Both the position numbers and the translations under genes were made by a program. From Ovoidimarina sediminis (GTDB taxonomy: Bacteria > Pseudomonadota > Alphaproteobacteria > Rhodobacterales > Rhodobacteraceae): a DNA stretch of 64,000 bases. The notes under the pieces were generated by a model. That model saw only the letters and a program-made list of their open reading frames with translations, had not been told where the DNA came from and did no database searches. Below, piece by piece: positions 42,023 to 51,366 of this stretch; the first letter of the stretch is position 1; each line of letters begins with the position of its first letter. Where the stretch lies: NCBI RefSeq assembly GCF_032586175.1, contig NZ_JAWHTE010000012.1, positions 62,001 to 126,000 of the forward strand, in the 5' to 3' direction.

Positions 42023-42867
42023 CTTGTTCCTCCATGTTCGGGCATGCGGGGCGCCGTCACTCGGTCCGCATGAATGTCGTTTGCCGTCCGGGGCGACAGC
42101 GCCGTTTCATCCCAACCGCCCAACGCGGCGCTGACCCGGCGCGACGCGTCGCGCACGGCGGCCCCGATCTCGGCAAGCCGGGCGTCATTCGTCACGTCGG
42201 CGGCGTCGCTTGTCAGGCAAAGCGCGCCGTGCGGGCTTTGCTCACCAGCAAGGACCGGGCCCGCAACGGCAACCACCCCCGGCGTGACCTCGCCCCGGGC
42301 CGCCGCGATCCCGTTGCGTCGTACGGCGCGCAAAGCATCCATCACATCCACCACCGTTGTCCCCACACCGGCACCGGCGAATTGCGCAAGATATTCGCTT
42401 ACCAGCTTCCGTCGCTCCCGCGCAGGCAGAAAAGCAACAATCGCCCGGCTGGCCGCACCCCGTCCCAGCGGCATCGGACGGCCACGGGGATAGCTGGATT
42501 TCGGCGTGTCCGACGATACGACAGATGCCACACACAAGAGCTTGCGACCGTACCAGCGGACGAGAAAGGCGGATCCCGGGAAGCGAGCCGCCAGCGCCTC
42601 TAGCTCGGGCTGACCCGCACGGATCATCGGGTCGGCCCGGGTCATAAGGAAATCCAGCTCGGTCACGCGTGGTCCAAGCGTGAAGCCCGCCTGTGGGAGC
42701 GAGGCGAGATAACCCGAATCCTTGAGCGTCTTGAGATAGCGGTAGAGTGTGGGCCGGGAATAGCCGAGCTCCGCCATCATATCTTCCGGTGTCCATTCCG
42801 GGCGCGCCTCGGTGAAGAGATCGAGGATTGCGAGAATGCGCTCGCCGGAGCCGGACACGCTCGTCAT
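42019..42867 (-). CDS. IclR family transcriptional regulator
   Basis: 282 residues from the ATG at 42867; the longer frame to 43659 lies inside the TRAP gene. N-terminal winged HTH (WTPEDMMAELGYSRPTLYRYLKTL) and IclR effector domain (SSYPRGRPMPLGRGAASRAI; RRNGIAAARGEVTPGVVAVA). Such regulators sense aromatic acids. Unusually, it sits in mid-operon between the transporter and the catabolic genes, coupled by ATGA overlaps on both sides. Confidence 0.9.
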   Translation of the reverse strand: MTSVSGSGERILAILDLFTEARPEWTPEDMMAELGYSRPTLYRYLKTLKDSGYLASLPQAGFTLGPRVTELDFLMTRADPMIRAGQPELEALAARFPGSAFLVRWYGRKLLCVASVVSSDTPKSSYPRGRPMPLGRGAASRAIVAFLPARERRKLVSEYLAQFAGAGVGTTVVDVMDALRAVRRNGIAAARGEVTPGVVAVAGPVLAGEQSPHGALCLTSDAADVTNDARLAEIGAAVRDASRRVSAALGGWDETALSPRTANDIHADRVTAPRMPEHGGTR

Positions 42868-44813
42868 TCCGCGGCCTCCCCGGCGACGTGTCTGCGTGCA
42901 GCCAGCGCATCGGCCAGCATCAGCCCCGCGCCAAGCGCGACGCCCAGCGCATCGGTCAGGACTGCGCCGGGGAAGGCCGAAGCTGGAACGAGCGCCATGA
43001 GCCCGGCACAGGCGAATAACACCCGCTGCAACAGGCCGAGGGGCCGCGCGAAATAGCCCGCGAGTGCGGATGAGACGAGCCAGACCCCTATCCCCGCTGT
43101 CACGACGGCAAAGGCGATCTCCGTCGGTCCGCCGATCAGGATCAGCGTGGGAGAGAAGGCGAAGAGCACCGGGATCACATAGGCCGACCAGCCGAACCGC
43201 ATCGCCGACCAGCCCGTGGCCATCGCGGGCGCCTTGGCGATCGACGCCGCGGCAAAGGCCGCCAGCGCGATCGGCGGCGTGATCATCGACATCATCCCGA
43301 AATAGAGAACGTAAAGGTGCGCCGCGATCGGCTCGATCCCCACTTCGATCAGCGCGGGCGCGACCAGGGCGGCCAGAAGGACATAGACGCCCAAAGTTGG
43401 CAGCCCCATACCGAGTATGATGCAAACGATCGCCGACAGCGCGAGCAGCATCACGGCACTGCCCCCGCCGACCTGAACCAGGGCGTATGTGAGATTGAAA
43501 CTTAGCCCCGTGATGTTGAGAACCCCGATCACGATGCCCGAGGCAGCGGAGATCAGAAGGATCTCGAGCACCGAATGCCCGGTCTTCGCAATGCTTCCGA
43601 ACAGAGCGGCGATGGTCGGCCGTTGCCCCTTGTAGCCAAGCAGAAGCGCCGTCCCGCACAAAGCAAGGACGGCCCAGAGCGCGGCGCGCTCGGGCTGATA
43701 GCGTTGCCAGAAGAGGAGGTAGATCAGAACCGCGAAGGCGAGGACGAAATGCAAACCCAGCGCCACGTCGCGGCCTCGCGGGATCTCTGACGCGGGCACC
43801 CGGCGGATCCCGAGCTTGGCGGCTTCGAGATCGGCCTGAATGAACAGGGCCACGTAGTACAGGATCGCCGGAACCAGGGCGGCCAGGACGATCTCGGAAT
43901 AGGGAACGGCCAGGAACTCCGCCATAAGGAACGCCGCCGCCCCCATCACCGGCGGCATCAGTTGCCCGCCCGTCGAAGCCACGGCCTCGATCGCGCCCGC
44001 CTTGTGGGCGGGATAGCCATCGCGCTTGATCATCGGGATGGTGACGACGCCGGTACCCACGACATTGGCCACGGCCGATCCGGAGATCGACCCGAAGAGG
44101 CCGGATGCCAGCACCGCGATCTTCATCGATCCGCCGCGGAACCGGCCCATTGCAAGCATGGCGGCGTCGGTGAAGAATTGCGAGCCGCCGGTGATCCCCA
44201 GCAGCACGCCGAACAGGATGAATGCCACCACTACGGTAGAGGCTACGGAAATCGGCAGGCCCAGAATGCCATTCGAGTCGACGGCCATGTACCCGGACAG
44301 CAACTGCCAGCTTTGGGGGCGCCCCTGCAGCCGGCCTGGAAACAGATCACCGAAAAGTGCGTAAAGCAGAAAGACAGCGATGATCAGTACGAGCGCCCAG
44401 CCCGTCGCCCTGCGCAACGCCTCGAGCAGGAGGGCAATGATAATCAGCCCTGGAACCCAGATCTCAGGCGGGCGGGCGAAGATCATCAGGACGAGCCTGG
44501 GGTATTCCACCGCGACGAAACCAACCGCTGCCATCGCCACAAGCGCGAGCGCCACGTCGATCCACGGAACCCGCGAACGTACGGTCCCGCGCCGGGCAGG
44601 AAGGCTCAGATAGGCAAGCGGCAGCGTGAAGAACAGCATCGCCGCGAAGAATTGCTGCGGGTAGAGGTCGAGCCCGATCTTTCGCTGAAGCGACAGCGCC
44701 CAGCCGACTGCAATGAGAACGAGCCCCGCGGCGAGCAGGTCGCCGAGGGGGCGCGTCACCGCGGCGGAAAGACCGCCGCGGCTTGCCAGTCTGACGTCGT
44801 CGGGCGCCGTCAC
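42864..44813 (-). CDS. TRAP transporter fused permease (TAXI type, DctQ-DctM)
   Basis: 649 residues with about 17 hydrophobic segments: a small DctQ-like region followed by the large DctM-like domain (SGLFGSISGSAVANVVGTGV, IEAVASTGGQLMPPVMGAAAF, LGMGLPTLGVYVLLAAL). Fused subunits are the rule for TAXI-type TRAP systems. It drives substrate import with the ion gradient, using the receptor encoded 4 bases upstream. Confidence 0.93.
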   Translation of the reverse strand: MTAPDDVRLASRGGLSAAVTRPLGDLLAAGLVLIAVGWALSLQRKIGLDLYPQQFFAAMLFFTLPLAYLSLPARRGTVRSRVPWIDVALALVAMAAVGFVAVEYPRLVLMIFARPPEIWVPGLIIIALLLEALRRATGWALVLIIAVFLLYALFGDLFPGRLQGRPQSWQLLSGYMAVDSNGILGLPISVASTVVVAFILFGVLLGITGGSQFFTDAAMLAMGRFRGGSMKIAVLASGLFGSISGSAVANVVGTGVVTIPMIKRDGYPAHKAGAIEAVASTGGQLMPPVMGAAAFLMAEFLAVPYSEIVLAALVPAILYYVALFIQADLEAAKLGIRRVPASEIPRGRDVALGLHFVLAFAVLIYLLFWQRYQPERAALWAVLALCGTALLLGYKGQRPTIAALFGSIAKTGHSVLEILLISAASGIVIGVLNITGLSFNLTYALVQVGGGSAVMLLALSAIVCIILGMGLPTLGVYVLLAALVAPALIEVGIEPIAAHLYVLYFGMMSMITPPIALAAFAAASIAKAPAMATGWSAMRFGWSAYVIPVLFAFSPTLILIGGPTEIAFAVVTAGIGVWLVSSALAGYFARPLGLLQRVLFACAGLMALVPASAFPGAVLTDALGVALGAGLMLADALAARRHVAGEAAE

Positions 44814-44817
44814 GGTG

Positions 44818-45768
44818 TCAGTTCAGCCCGACTTCCTCGAAGAACTTGAGTGCGCCGGGATGGAACTCCGCGATCCCCGGATCGCCTTTCATGTTCTCGG
44901 GCCGGAAGGCGCGGAACGGCGGGAAGGTATCGGCCATGACCTGCGCGTTCTCGTACATCGCCTTTGCCATCGCGTAGACCACATCATCCGGGGCGTTGGC
45001 ATGAGTGAAGATCACCTGCGGAAAGGCGATATAGGTATCGTCCTCGATCACGCCCGGCATCGCCCCAGCCTTCAGATCCAGAAAGAACGCGGTCGGCCAG
45101 TGCTCGCGCGCCGCTGCGAGGGCGGCATCGCTGGCATCCTCTACGCCGAGCGCCCTGAGGCCACCAACGGCGGCATCCGCCTCGCGCACCTTGCCCGCGC
45201 CATGGGCGAAGATGAAGCCCACCGTATCGCCGGCCATGAAGGCATCGGCACCGGCGACGACTGAGGCGACCGAAACCTTCTCTACGTCATCCCGCGTCAT
45301 GCCCGCCGTGGCGTAGAAAGCCGAAAGCTGCGGCAAGATCGTGTTCTGCGCCGTATAGCCATCGGTCATCGGCAGGCCCTTCAGATCCGACACCTTCATG
45401 ATGTCGCTGTCGGCACGCACGAAGATCGCCTCCACAAGCGGCATCAGATGCGCAACCACGCGCAGGTTGGGGTTTTGCTGGCCATTCCACCACGCTTCGC
45501 CGGTGATCGCGTAGTTCACTTCCTGAAGGTTGGCGACCCCGAACTCGATCCCGCCCTGATCGACGAAGGGAATAAACTGGTTGGGGCTGGTCGCCGGCTG
45601 AATCGTCGTGTTGAGGCCGCCGGCATTCGCGGCATTGGCCACGGCCGTTCCGATATTATGGAAAAGCGATCCCGGGTTCGATGTCGCGATCCCCGCATTC
45701 TGGGCCAGCGCGGGCCCAGCGACGGCAAGACCAACAGCAGTGAAAGCTGCGGCAAGAAGCTTGTTCAT
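44818..45768 (-). CDS. TAXI family TRAP transporter solute-binding protein
   Basis: The ATG at 45768, with GGGAGG upstream, gives 316 residues. Signal peptide (LAAAFTAVGLAVAGPALA), then the TAXI receptor core (ATSNPGSLFHNIGTAVANA; VDQGGIEFGVANLQE; SDLKGLPMTDGY). A periplasmic binding protein for an unknown, probably carboxylated aromatic ligand. It is the first gene of the seven-gene coupled operon. Confidence 0.92.
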   Translation of the reverse strand: MNKLLAAAFTAVGLAVAGPALAQNAGIATSNPGSLFHNIGTAVANAANAGGLNTTIQPATSPNQFIPFVDQGGIEFGVANLQEVNYAITGEAWWNGQQNPNLRVVAHLMPLVEAIFVRADSDIMKVSDLKGLPMTDGYTAQNTILPQLSAFYATAGMTRDDVEKVSVASVVAGADAFMAGDTVGFIFAHGAGKVREADAAVGGLRALGVEDASDAALAAAREHWPTAFFLDLKAGAMPGVIEDDTYIAFPQVIFTHANAPDDVVYAMAKAMYENAQVMADTFPPFRAFRPENMKGDPGIAEFHPGALKFFEEVGLN

Positions 45769-45784
45769 GTTTTTTCCTCCCATG

Positions 45785-45853
45785 GATCTCAATTGGGCAA
45801 AAATCCCAACTATTGAGATTGTTTTTGACAATATAAGGCGCATCCCGAATATC
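45785..45853. promoter_or_regulatory. Divergent control region between the TAXI operon and the TPP enzyme
   Basis: Contains the imperfect inverted repeat ATCTCAATTGGG / CCCAACTATTGAGAT (45785-45818), the palindrome ATTGTTTTTGACAAT (45818-45832), and a sigma70-like promoter reading right: TTGACA (45825-45830), 17 bp, AATATC (45848-45853). The palindrome overlaps the -35, as expected for an operator, with the IclR regulator as a candidate ligand. Confidence 0.5.
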
Positions 45854-45874
45854 AAGCACACAAAGGGAGGCGGG

Positions 45875-47563
45875 ATGGCAGAGACAGACGCAACAGCGGA
45901 GACCGGGGCCGAGGCCCTGCTGACAGCGCTGCGGGCCTGCGGTGTCCGATATCTCTTCGCGAATGCAGGAACGGATTTTCCGCCGCTGATCGAGGGGCTG
46001 GCCCGGTTGCCTGCAGCATCGGTTCCAACCCCGGTTACCATCCCGCACGAAACAGCCGCCGTTGGAATGGCCCATGGGTTCTGGTTGGCGACGGGAGAAC
46101 CGCAGGCGATCATGGTGCACGTCAACGTGGGCCTCGCGAACGCCGTTATGGGGGTAATCAATGCGCGTGCCGACAACGTGCCCTTGGTGGTGTTGTCGGG
46201 CCGTACGCCCCTGACGGAAACTGGCCGCCCGGGGGGGCGTGTCACGCCGATCCAGTATGGTCAGGAGATGTTTGACCAGACGTCTCTCGTGCGCGAAGCG
46301 GTGAAGTTCGACTATGAAGTGCGCTATCCCGAACAATGCGACAGCCTCCTGCGGCGCGCCGCATCGGTTGCCTGCTCGGCCCCAGAGGGACCGGTCTATC
46401 TGAGCCTTCCGCGTGAACCGCTCACCGAACGGTTGCCTGACGGCCACCGCCCTTCGCCCGATATGGCACCGGCTCGTCCGGCAGCACCGGACCCTGACGC
46501 GATCGACCGGCTGGCAGGCTGGTTGGCAGAGGCCGAGACCGCCGTCATTCTATGCCAGCGCGGCGATCCGGCGGCGGAGCTTGGACGCACGCTTTCGGAC
46601 GTTTCCGGAAGGCTTGGCATCGGCGTATGCGAGCCTTTCCCGGTGCGAAACCTTCTGGCAAGCGACGATCCCGCGCTTCTGGGTTACGATCCGGCCGACG
46701 CTTTGAGCGGCGCCGATCTGGTGATTGCGCTCGACAGCGGCGTGCCGTGGATCGCCCGCACCTCGCCCCCAAGCGATCGCGCACGCATCGTGCATATCGG
46801 CCCCGATCCCCTTTTCGGGCATATGCCTGTACGCGGTTATCGCAGTGATCTCAGCATCACCGCCGATCCGCGCCTCGCCCTTCTCGCGCTTGAGGAACGC
46901 AGCACTCCGAACCCCGGCCGTGCCTCCCGGGTGGCGGAGCGGGCCGCGAAGCGCCGCGCGTCAAGCGTGACGGAGGCCCCGGCGGAGGACGCGCCGGCCA
47001 CGCCCGCCTGGTTCAGCCACTGTATATCGGAGATCATGGACGATGACGCGATCGCCTTCAGCGAACTGGGCCTTTTGCCCGGCGTCATGTCCCTGAAAGG
47101 GCCGAACCGCTTCTTCGGAAACCCGCACTCGGGAGGGCTTGGCTGGGGTCTGCCTGCCGCGCTGGGTGCCCAGCTGGCGGACCGAGACAGGCTGGTGATC
47201 GCCGCAATCGGCGACGGCTCCTACATGTTCGCCAACCCCGTGGCCTGTCACCAAATCGCCGAGGCGCTGGAATTGCCGGTGCTGATCGTCGTCAAGAACA
47301 ACGCGATGTGGAACGCGGTGCGCCGGGCGGTAAAGGGCGGCTATCCTGACGGCGCGGCCATGAAGCGGAACGAGATGCCCCTGACATCGCTTGAACCCCT
47401 ACCCGATTTCGCAGCCGTCGCCCGTGCATCGCGCGCCCACGCCGAACGGGTGGAGCATGGCGCGGATCTGCCCGCCGCCCTCGCCCGCGCGGTCGATGTC
47501 ATCCGCACCGAGCGGCGTCACGCCCTTCTCGATGTGCGCGTGACGGCAACGGATGTTCTCTGA
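45875..47563 (+). CDS. Thiamine-diphosphate-dependent enzyme (acetolactate synthase/benzoylformate decarboxylase superfamily)
   Basis: The ATG at 45875 with GGGAGG gives 562 residues. N-terminal Pyr domain with the conserved Glu in IPHETAAVGMAHGF, a central FAD/NAD-like domain, and the C-terminal PP domain with the TPP motif GDGSYMFANPVACHQ ending in KNNAMWNAV. The family includes acetolactate synthase, benzoylformate decarboxylase and 2-oxoacid decarboxylases. A decarboxylase acting on an aromatic 2-oxoacid would fit the neighbours, but the substrate is inferred. It is divergent from the TRAP operon. Confidence 0.82.
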   Translation: MAETDATAETGAEALLTALRACGVRYLFANAGTDFPPLIEGLARLPAASVPTPVTIPHETAAVGMAHGFWLATGEPQAIMVHVNVGLANAVMGVINARADNVPLVVLSGRTPLTETGRPGGRVTPIQYGQEMFDQTSLVREAVKFDYEVRYPEQCDSLLRRAASVACSAPEGPVYLSLPREPLTERLPDGHRPSPDMAPARPAAPDPDAIDRLAGWLAEAETAVILCQRGDPAAELGRTLSDVSGRLGIGVCEPFPVRNLLASDDPALLGYDPADALSGADLVIALDSGVPWIARTSPPSDRARIVHIGPDPLFGHMPVRGYRSDLSITADPRLALLALEERSTPNPGRASRVAERAAKRRASSVTEAPAEDAPATPAWFSHCISEIMDDDAIAFSELGLLPGVMSLKGPNRFFGNPHSGGLGWGLPAALGAQLADRDRLVIAAIGDGSYMFANPVACHQIAEALELPVLIVVKNNAMWNAVRRAVKGGYPDGAAMKRNEMPLTSLEPLPDFAAVARASRAHAERVEHGADLPAALARAVDVIRTERRHALLDVRVTATDVL

Positions 47564-48304
47564 ATGACCGCGGCAGACCTGATCCTCGCCGCCTTCGGCA
47601 TTGCCCTCGGCGGGTTCCTCAAGGGGGCCACGGGTGCGGGTGCGCCAGTCGTGGGCGTGCCAATTCTCGCACTGGCCTTCGGCGTGCCCAAGGCGGTGGC
47701 GATCTTCTCGGTGCTGAACCTCTTTTCGAACACCTGGCAGGCCTGGGCCTATCGCGGGTCGCTTGGCCGAATGCGCTTCGTGGCGGCCTTCGCGATAGCC
47801 GGGGCGCTGGGCGCCGCCGCCGGATCAGTACTGCTGGCGTCGCTGTCGACGGATATGCTGATGGGCGGGCTCGCCACCGTCGTCTTCCTCTACATCGGGC
47901 TCCGCCTCGCCCGCCCCGACTGGCAGATCGGACGCGCACGGGGTGAGGCCATCGCCGGGCCGGTCGGCTTCGTGGCCGGACTGATGCAGGGCGCGGGCGG
48001 CATCTCTGCCCCGGTTTCCGTGACCTTTCTGAACGCCATGCGCCTTGAACGGTCGGAATTTGTGGCCACGATCTCCGTCTTCTTCTTCATGATGTCCGCG
48101 TTGCAGATCCCGTCACTTGCCGCGCTCGGGGTACTGACATGGGACAGGGCGGGGCTGGCCCTCGTAGCAGCGATCCCGCTTTTCGGCGCGATGCCGCTGG
48201 GCGAGATGGCCGCCAGGCGCGTCTCCAAGGCGACGTTCGACAAGATGATCCTGCTTCTGCTCGTCGTCGTGGCGCTTCGGTTGGGTTATTCCGCCCTCAC
48301 CTAG
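47564..48304 (+). CDS. TauE/SafE family permease
   Basis: 246 residues, eight membrane helices, with the repeated family pattern near each half start (GGFLKGATGAGAPVVGVPIL; VAGLMQGAGGISAPVSVTFL). Members export sulfite, sulfoacetate or organic acids. It starts immediately after the TPP enzyme stop, so the two are coupled; it may export or import an acid made by that enzyme. It is convergent with the flotillin gene. Confidence 0.88.
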   Translation: MTAADLILAAFGIALGGFLKGATGAGAPVVGVPILALAFGVPKAVAIFSVLNLFSNTWQAWAYRGSLGRMRFVAAFAIAGALGAAAGSVLLASLSTDMLMGGLATVVFLYIGLRLARPDWQIGRARGEAIAGPVGFVAGLMQGAGGISAPVSVTFLNAMRLERSEFVATISVFFFMMSALQIPSLAALGVLTWDRAGLALVAAIPLFGAMPLGEMAARRVSKATFDKMILLLLVVVALRLGYSALT

Positions 48305-48313
48305 GGCGTTGTT

Positions 48314-49861
48314 TCAGTCCTTCCGCTTGCCCTCCTCTGGCAGAATGCCGTCGAGGTTGACGCCGATCTGCTCTCCGATCCGCTTCATCGCGGGAAGGCC
48401 CACGGCCATGTCGAGGATTGCGTCGATCGCACCGGCGGCCCCGTTGCCCCCGCCATCGGACCGACCGAGGCCGGTGACGTGGTTGATATTGATGCCCTTG
48501 ATCTTCTCGGTGGGCTTCATCATCTCACGCACGATTTCCGGCATCGCCTCGAGCCGTGCCTTTTCCAGTTCCATCGCCACCAGCGCCTCGGAGCGCGCGT
48601 TCTCGGCCTCGATCCTGGCCGCTTCCGCTTCGGCCTCGGCAAGGCGATAGACCTTCATTGACGCCGCTTCCTCGCGCCGGATCACGCCTCTGACCTTCGC
48701 GACGTCCTGGTCAGCAGCAGCGGTGATCCGCGCCCGCGCCGCATTGGCTTCGGCGTCCTGCTCTGCCGCGATCAGGGCGATCTGCCTGCGCCGTTCCGCA
48801 TCGGCCTTCTCGCGGCGGGTTTTCAGATCCTCCTCGGCGTCGACGAGCGCGGCACGCGCCGTCGTTGCCTCGGCCTTGGCCCGGCTCTGTTCCTGGCTTT
48901 TCGCTGCGGTCTGAATTTCCTTGTCCTGCTCGGCAATCTCCAGCGTGCGAAGTTGCGCGATTTCGGCTTCGCGCACGGACAGCTCGCGCGCGATGCTGGC
49001 CGCCTGGATTTCCTGCTCCATACGGATGCGGGCCTGCGCCGCCTCGCGCTCGGCCTCTGCCTTGCGCCGGGCCACTTCCGTCAGCTGCGCGGCCAGAAGC
49101 GTTTCGATCTCCTGGGTCTGCGCGATTTCAGCGCGCCGTTCCTCAAGCTCGATTTCCAACTTGCGCTGGTTTGCGGCCACTTCGGCGCGCCGCACGGCAA
49201 CATCCGCGTCGCCCTGTATCTCGGCCCGCTCTTTCTTCGACTTCGCGATCACCTCGGCCAGTTTCCGCATGCCGACGGCATTGAAGGCGTTATTTTCGTC
49301 GAGCGCCGAAAACGGCGTCTGGTCAAGTGCGGTAAGCGACACGCTGTCAAGCTCGAGACCGTATTTCGCCAGCGTCTCGGTCAGTGCCTCGCGTACTTCG
49401 CGCACGAACTCCGACCGGTTCTCGTGCAACTCGTCCATCGTCATCTGCGCAGCGACACCCCTGAGCGCATCGATCATCATTCCGTCGATCAGCGCCTTGA
49501 GCTGGTCGGGCTGGAACGTGCGCTTTCCGAGAGTCTGGGCTGCCCGCGTGATCGCACCGGGATCGGGAATCACCGAAGCATAGAATTCGGCGCCAACGTC
49601 GATCCGCATCCGGTCCTTCGTGATCAAGGCGTGCTCGGCGGTGCGCGAGACGTCCATACGGATCGTCTGCATGTTGACGCGGCTGATCTCGTGAAAGAAC
49701 GGAATCGCGATCGTCCCCCCGTCTATCACCACCTTCCGGCCGCCAACGCCCGTTCGCACGAGGGACACCTCGTTCGTAGCGCGCTCATAGAACCACGCCG
49801 CCAGCGCGATCAGAACCGCAGCGGCGACGACGATCAGAATGATCCAGGCGATTGCACTCAT
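48314..49861 (-). CDS. Flotillin-like SPFH domain membrane protein
   Basis: The ATG at 49861, with GAGGAGG, gives 515 residues: an N-terminal membrane helix (WIILIVVAAAVLIALAAWF), an SPFH/band-7 domain (about 35-230), a long Ala/Glu/Arg coiled coil (about 230-440, with EAERE and EAEAEAARIEAENA repeats), and a C-terminal tail. This is the flotillin/YuaG architecture, which organises membrane microdomains. It is last in the eight-gene ABC/ALDH operon, 26 bases after an ALDH gene. Confidence 0.88.
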   Translation of the reverse strand: MSAIAWIILIVVAAAVLIALAAWFYERATNEVSLVRTGVGGRKVVIDGGTIAIPFFHEISRVNMQTIRMDVSRTAEHALITKDRMRIDVGAEFYASVIPDPGAITRAAQTLGKRTFQPDQLKALIDGMMIDALRGVAAQMTMDELHENRSEFVREVREALTETLAKYGLELDSVSLTALDQTPFSALDENNAFNAVGMRKLAEVIAKSKKERAEIQGDADVAVRRAEVAANQRKLEIELEERRAEIAQTQEIETLLAAQLTEVARRKAEAEREAAQARIRMEQEIQAASIARELSVREAEIAQLRTLEIAEQDKEIQTAAKSQEQSRAKAEATTARAALVDAEEDLKTRREKADAERRRQIALIAAEQDAEANAARARITAAADQDVAKVRGVIRREEAASMKVYRLAEAEAEAARIEAENARSEALVAMELEKARLEAMPEIVREMMKPTEKIKGININHVTGLGRSDGGGNGAAGAIDAILDMAVGLPAMKRIGEQIGVNLDGILPEEGKRKD

Positions 49862-49887
49862 GTCTCGATCCTCCTCGGAAGGCGCCG

Positions 49888-51363
49888 TCAGAAGACCGGC
49901 GGGTAGTGGCGGCCACCGCGTTCCAGCGTGATCCACCTGAGTTCCGTGAACGCGTCCAGCGACCAGCGCCCGCCGTAGCGGCCGACGCCGGACGCCTTGA
50001 CGCCGCCGAAGGGTACCTGCGGCTCGTCGTTGATGTTCTGATCGTTGACGTGAACCATGCCGGTTTCCAGACGCCCCGCCATGCCGAGCGCGCGAGCCTC
50101 GTCCGCCGTCCATATCGCGGCCGTCAGCCCGTATTCGGTGTCGTTGTTCATCGCCACCGCCTCGTCCTCCGTCCGGAAGGGACACACCATGACGACAGGG
50201 CCGAACGTCTCGTCATGCCAGATATCCATCGAAGTGTTGACGTTCGACAGAACCGTCGGTTCGACGAAATTCTCCCAGGCATTGCCGCCAAGTTCGACAT
50301 GCGCGCCCTTCGATACCGCGTCATCGATCAGGGCCTTCACGCGATGGGCCTGCCGGGTGTTCACCATCGGCCCGATCGTGTTCGACTTGTCGTTGACATG
50401 GCCCGTCTTCAGCTTTGCCGCCCGCGCCAGAAAGCGCTGCATGAAAGGCTCGTAAACGCTTTCTTGGATCAGAAGCTTCTCGGTCGACATGCAGACCTGG
50501 CCCTGGTGCATGAAGGATCCGAAGTTGGCAGCCTCTGCGGCGCGGTCGAGATCGGCGTCTTCCAGCACGATCATCGCGTCTTTCCCGCCCAGTTCCACGC
50601 AGCATTTCTTCAGATGCGCCCCGCATTTCGCGGCGATATGGCGGCCGACGGCAGTGGATCCCGTAAACGAGATGCCCTTGACCAGCGGGTGTTCGATCAG
50701 CGTGTCGCCCACGGCGCCGACGCTTTCGCGCGAGCAGGTGACAACGTTGAATACGCCGGGCGGAATGCCGGCCTCTTCGAGGATCTCGCCGTGGTAAAGC
50801 CCCCCGGCATAGGGCGTGTCTTCCGACGGCTTCAGAACGACCGTGTTCCCGGCGGCAAGGGCGGCAGCATAGCCGCGCGACGTCAGTATGCCCGGCATGT
50901 TCCAAGGGCTGATGACCCCCACAACGCCAAGCGGCCACCGGGTTGCCATCGAGACCTTACCGTGTTCCGACGGCAGAACCTCGCCCGTTGCCTGGTAGCA
51001 CAGCGAGGCGGAGGTGCGGAAGATCTCGGCCACGAATCCCGCCTCGAAGACGCCCTTTCCGAACCAGCCGCCGCCTTCGTACATGACGGCACTGATGAAC
51101 TCATCCTTGCGGGCCTCCCAGATATCGGCAACCCGCAGCAGCGCCTTGGCGCGCTCCTGAAACGACCGGCCCGCCCAGTCGGGAAAGGCGGCATGGGCGG
51201 CCTCGATGGCGCGTTCCATGTCGGCGGGTGAGCCATCAGGAATTCGGGCGTAAAGAGAATTGTCGGACGGGTTCAGATCGTCGAACGTCCGGGCGGCGGG
51301 CACCCAGCTTCCGCCGATGTAATTGCCGCGAATGGTCGGCGACGGGTTGGCTGCGTCGAGCAT
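49888..51363 (-). CDS. Aldehyde dehydrogenase (vanillin/benzaldehyde dehydrogenase-like)
   Basis: 491 residues. Catalytic Glu in CVELGGKDAM (near 258), catalytic Cys in HQGQVCMSTEK (near 293), FTGSTAVGRH. The HQGQICMST-type motif and the VPFGGVKASGVGRYGGRW tail are typical of vanillin, benzaldehyde and salicylaldehyde dehydrogenases. It follows livF by 3 bases. It probably oxidises the aldehyde imported or generated by this operon. Confidence 0.9.
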   Translation of the reverse strand: MLDAANPSPTIRGNYIGGSWVPAARTFDDLNPSDNSLYARIPDGSPADMERAIEAAHAAFPDWAGRSFQERAKALLRVADIWEARKDEFISAVMYEGGGWFGKGVFEAGFVAEIFRTSASLCYQATGEVLPSEHGKVSMATRWPLGVVGVISPWNMPGILTSRGYAAALAAGNTVVLKPSEDTPYAGGLYHGEILEEAGIPPGVFNVVTCSRESVGAVGDTLIEHPLVKGISFTGSTAVGRHIAAKCGAHLKKCCVELGGKDAMIVLEDADLDRAAEAANFGSFMHQGQVCMSTEKLLIQESVYEPFMQRFLARAAKLKTGHVNDKSNTIGPMVNTRQAHRVKALIDDAVSKGAHVELGGNAWENFVEPTVLSNVNTSMDIWHDETFGPVVMVCPFRTEDEAVAMNNDTEYGLTAAIWTADEARALGMAGRLETGMVHVNDQNINDEPQVPFGGVKASGVGRYGGRWSLDAFTELRWITLERGGRHYPPVF

Positions 51364-51366
51364 GGC

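Noticed and set aside
40829..42073. 414-codon plus-strand frame opposite the aldehyde dehydrogenase
   Set aside because: Antisense shadow of a clear ALDH gene; no ribosome site or known motif.
42867..43659. N-terminal extension of the IclR regulator frame
   Set aside because: The extra 264 codons lie antiphase inside the TRAP permease gene; the ATG at 42867 overlaps its stop as ATGA and starts the HTH domain correctly.
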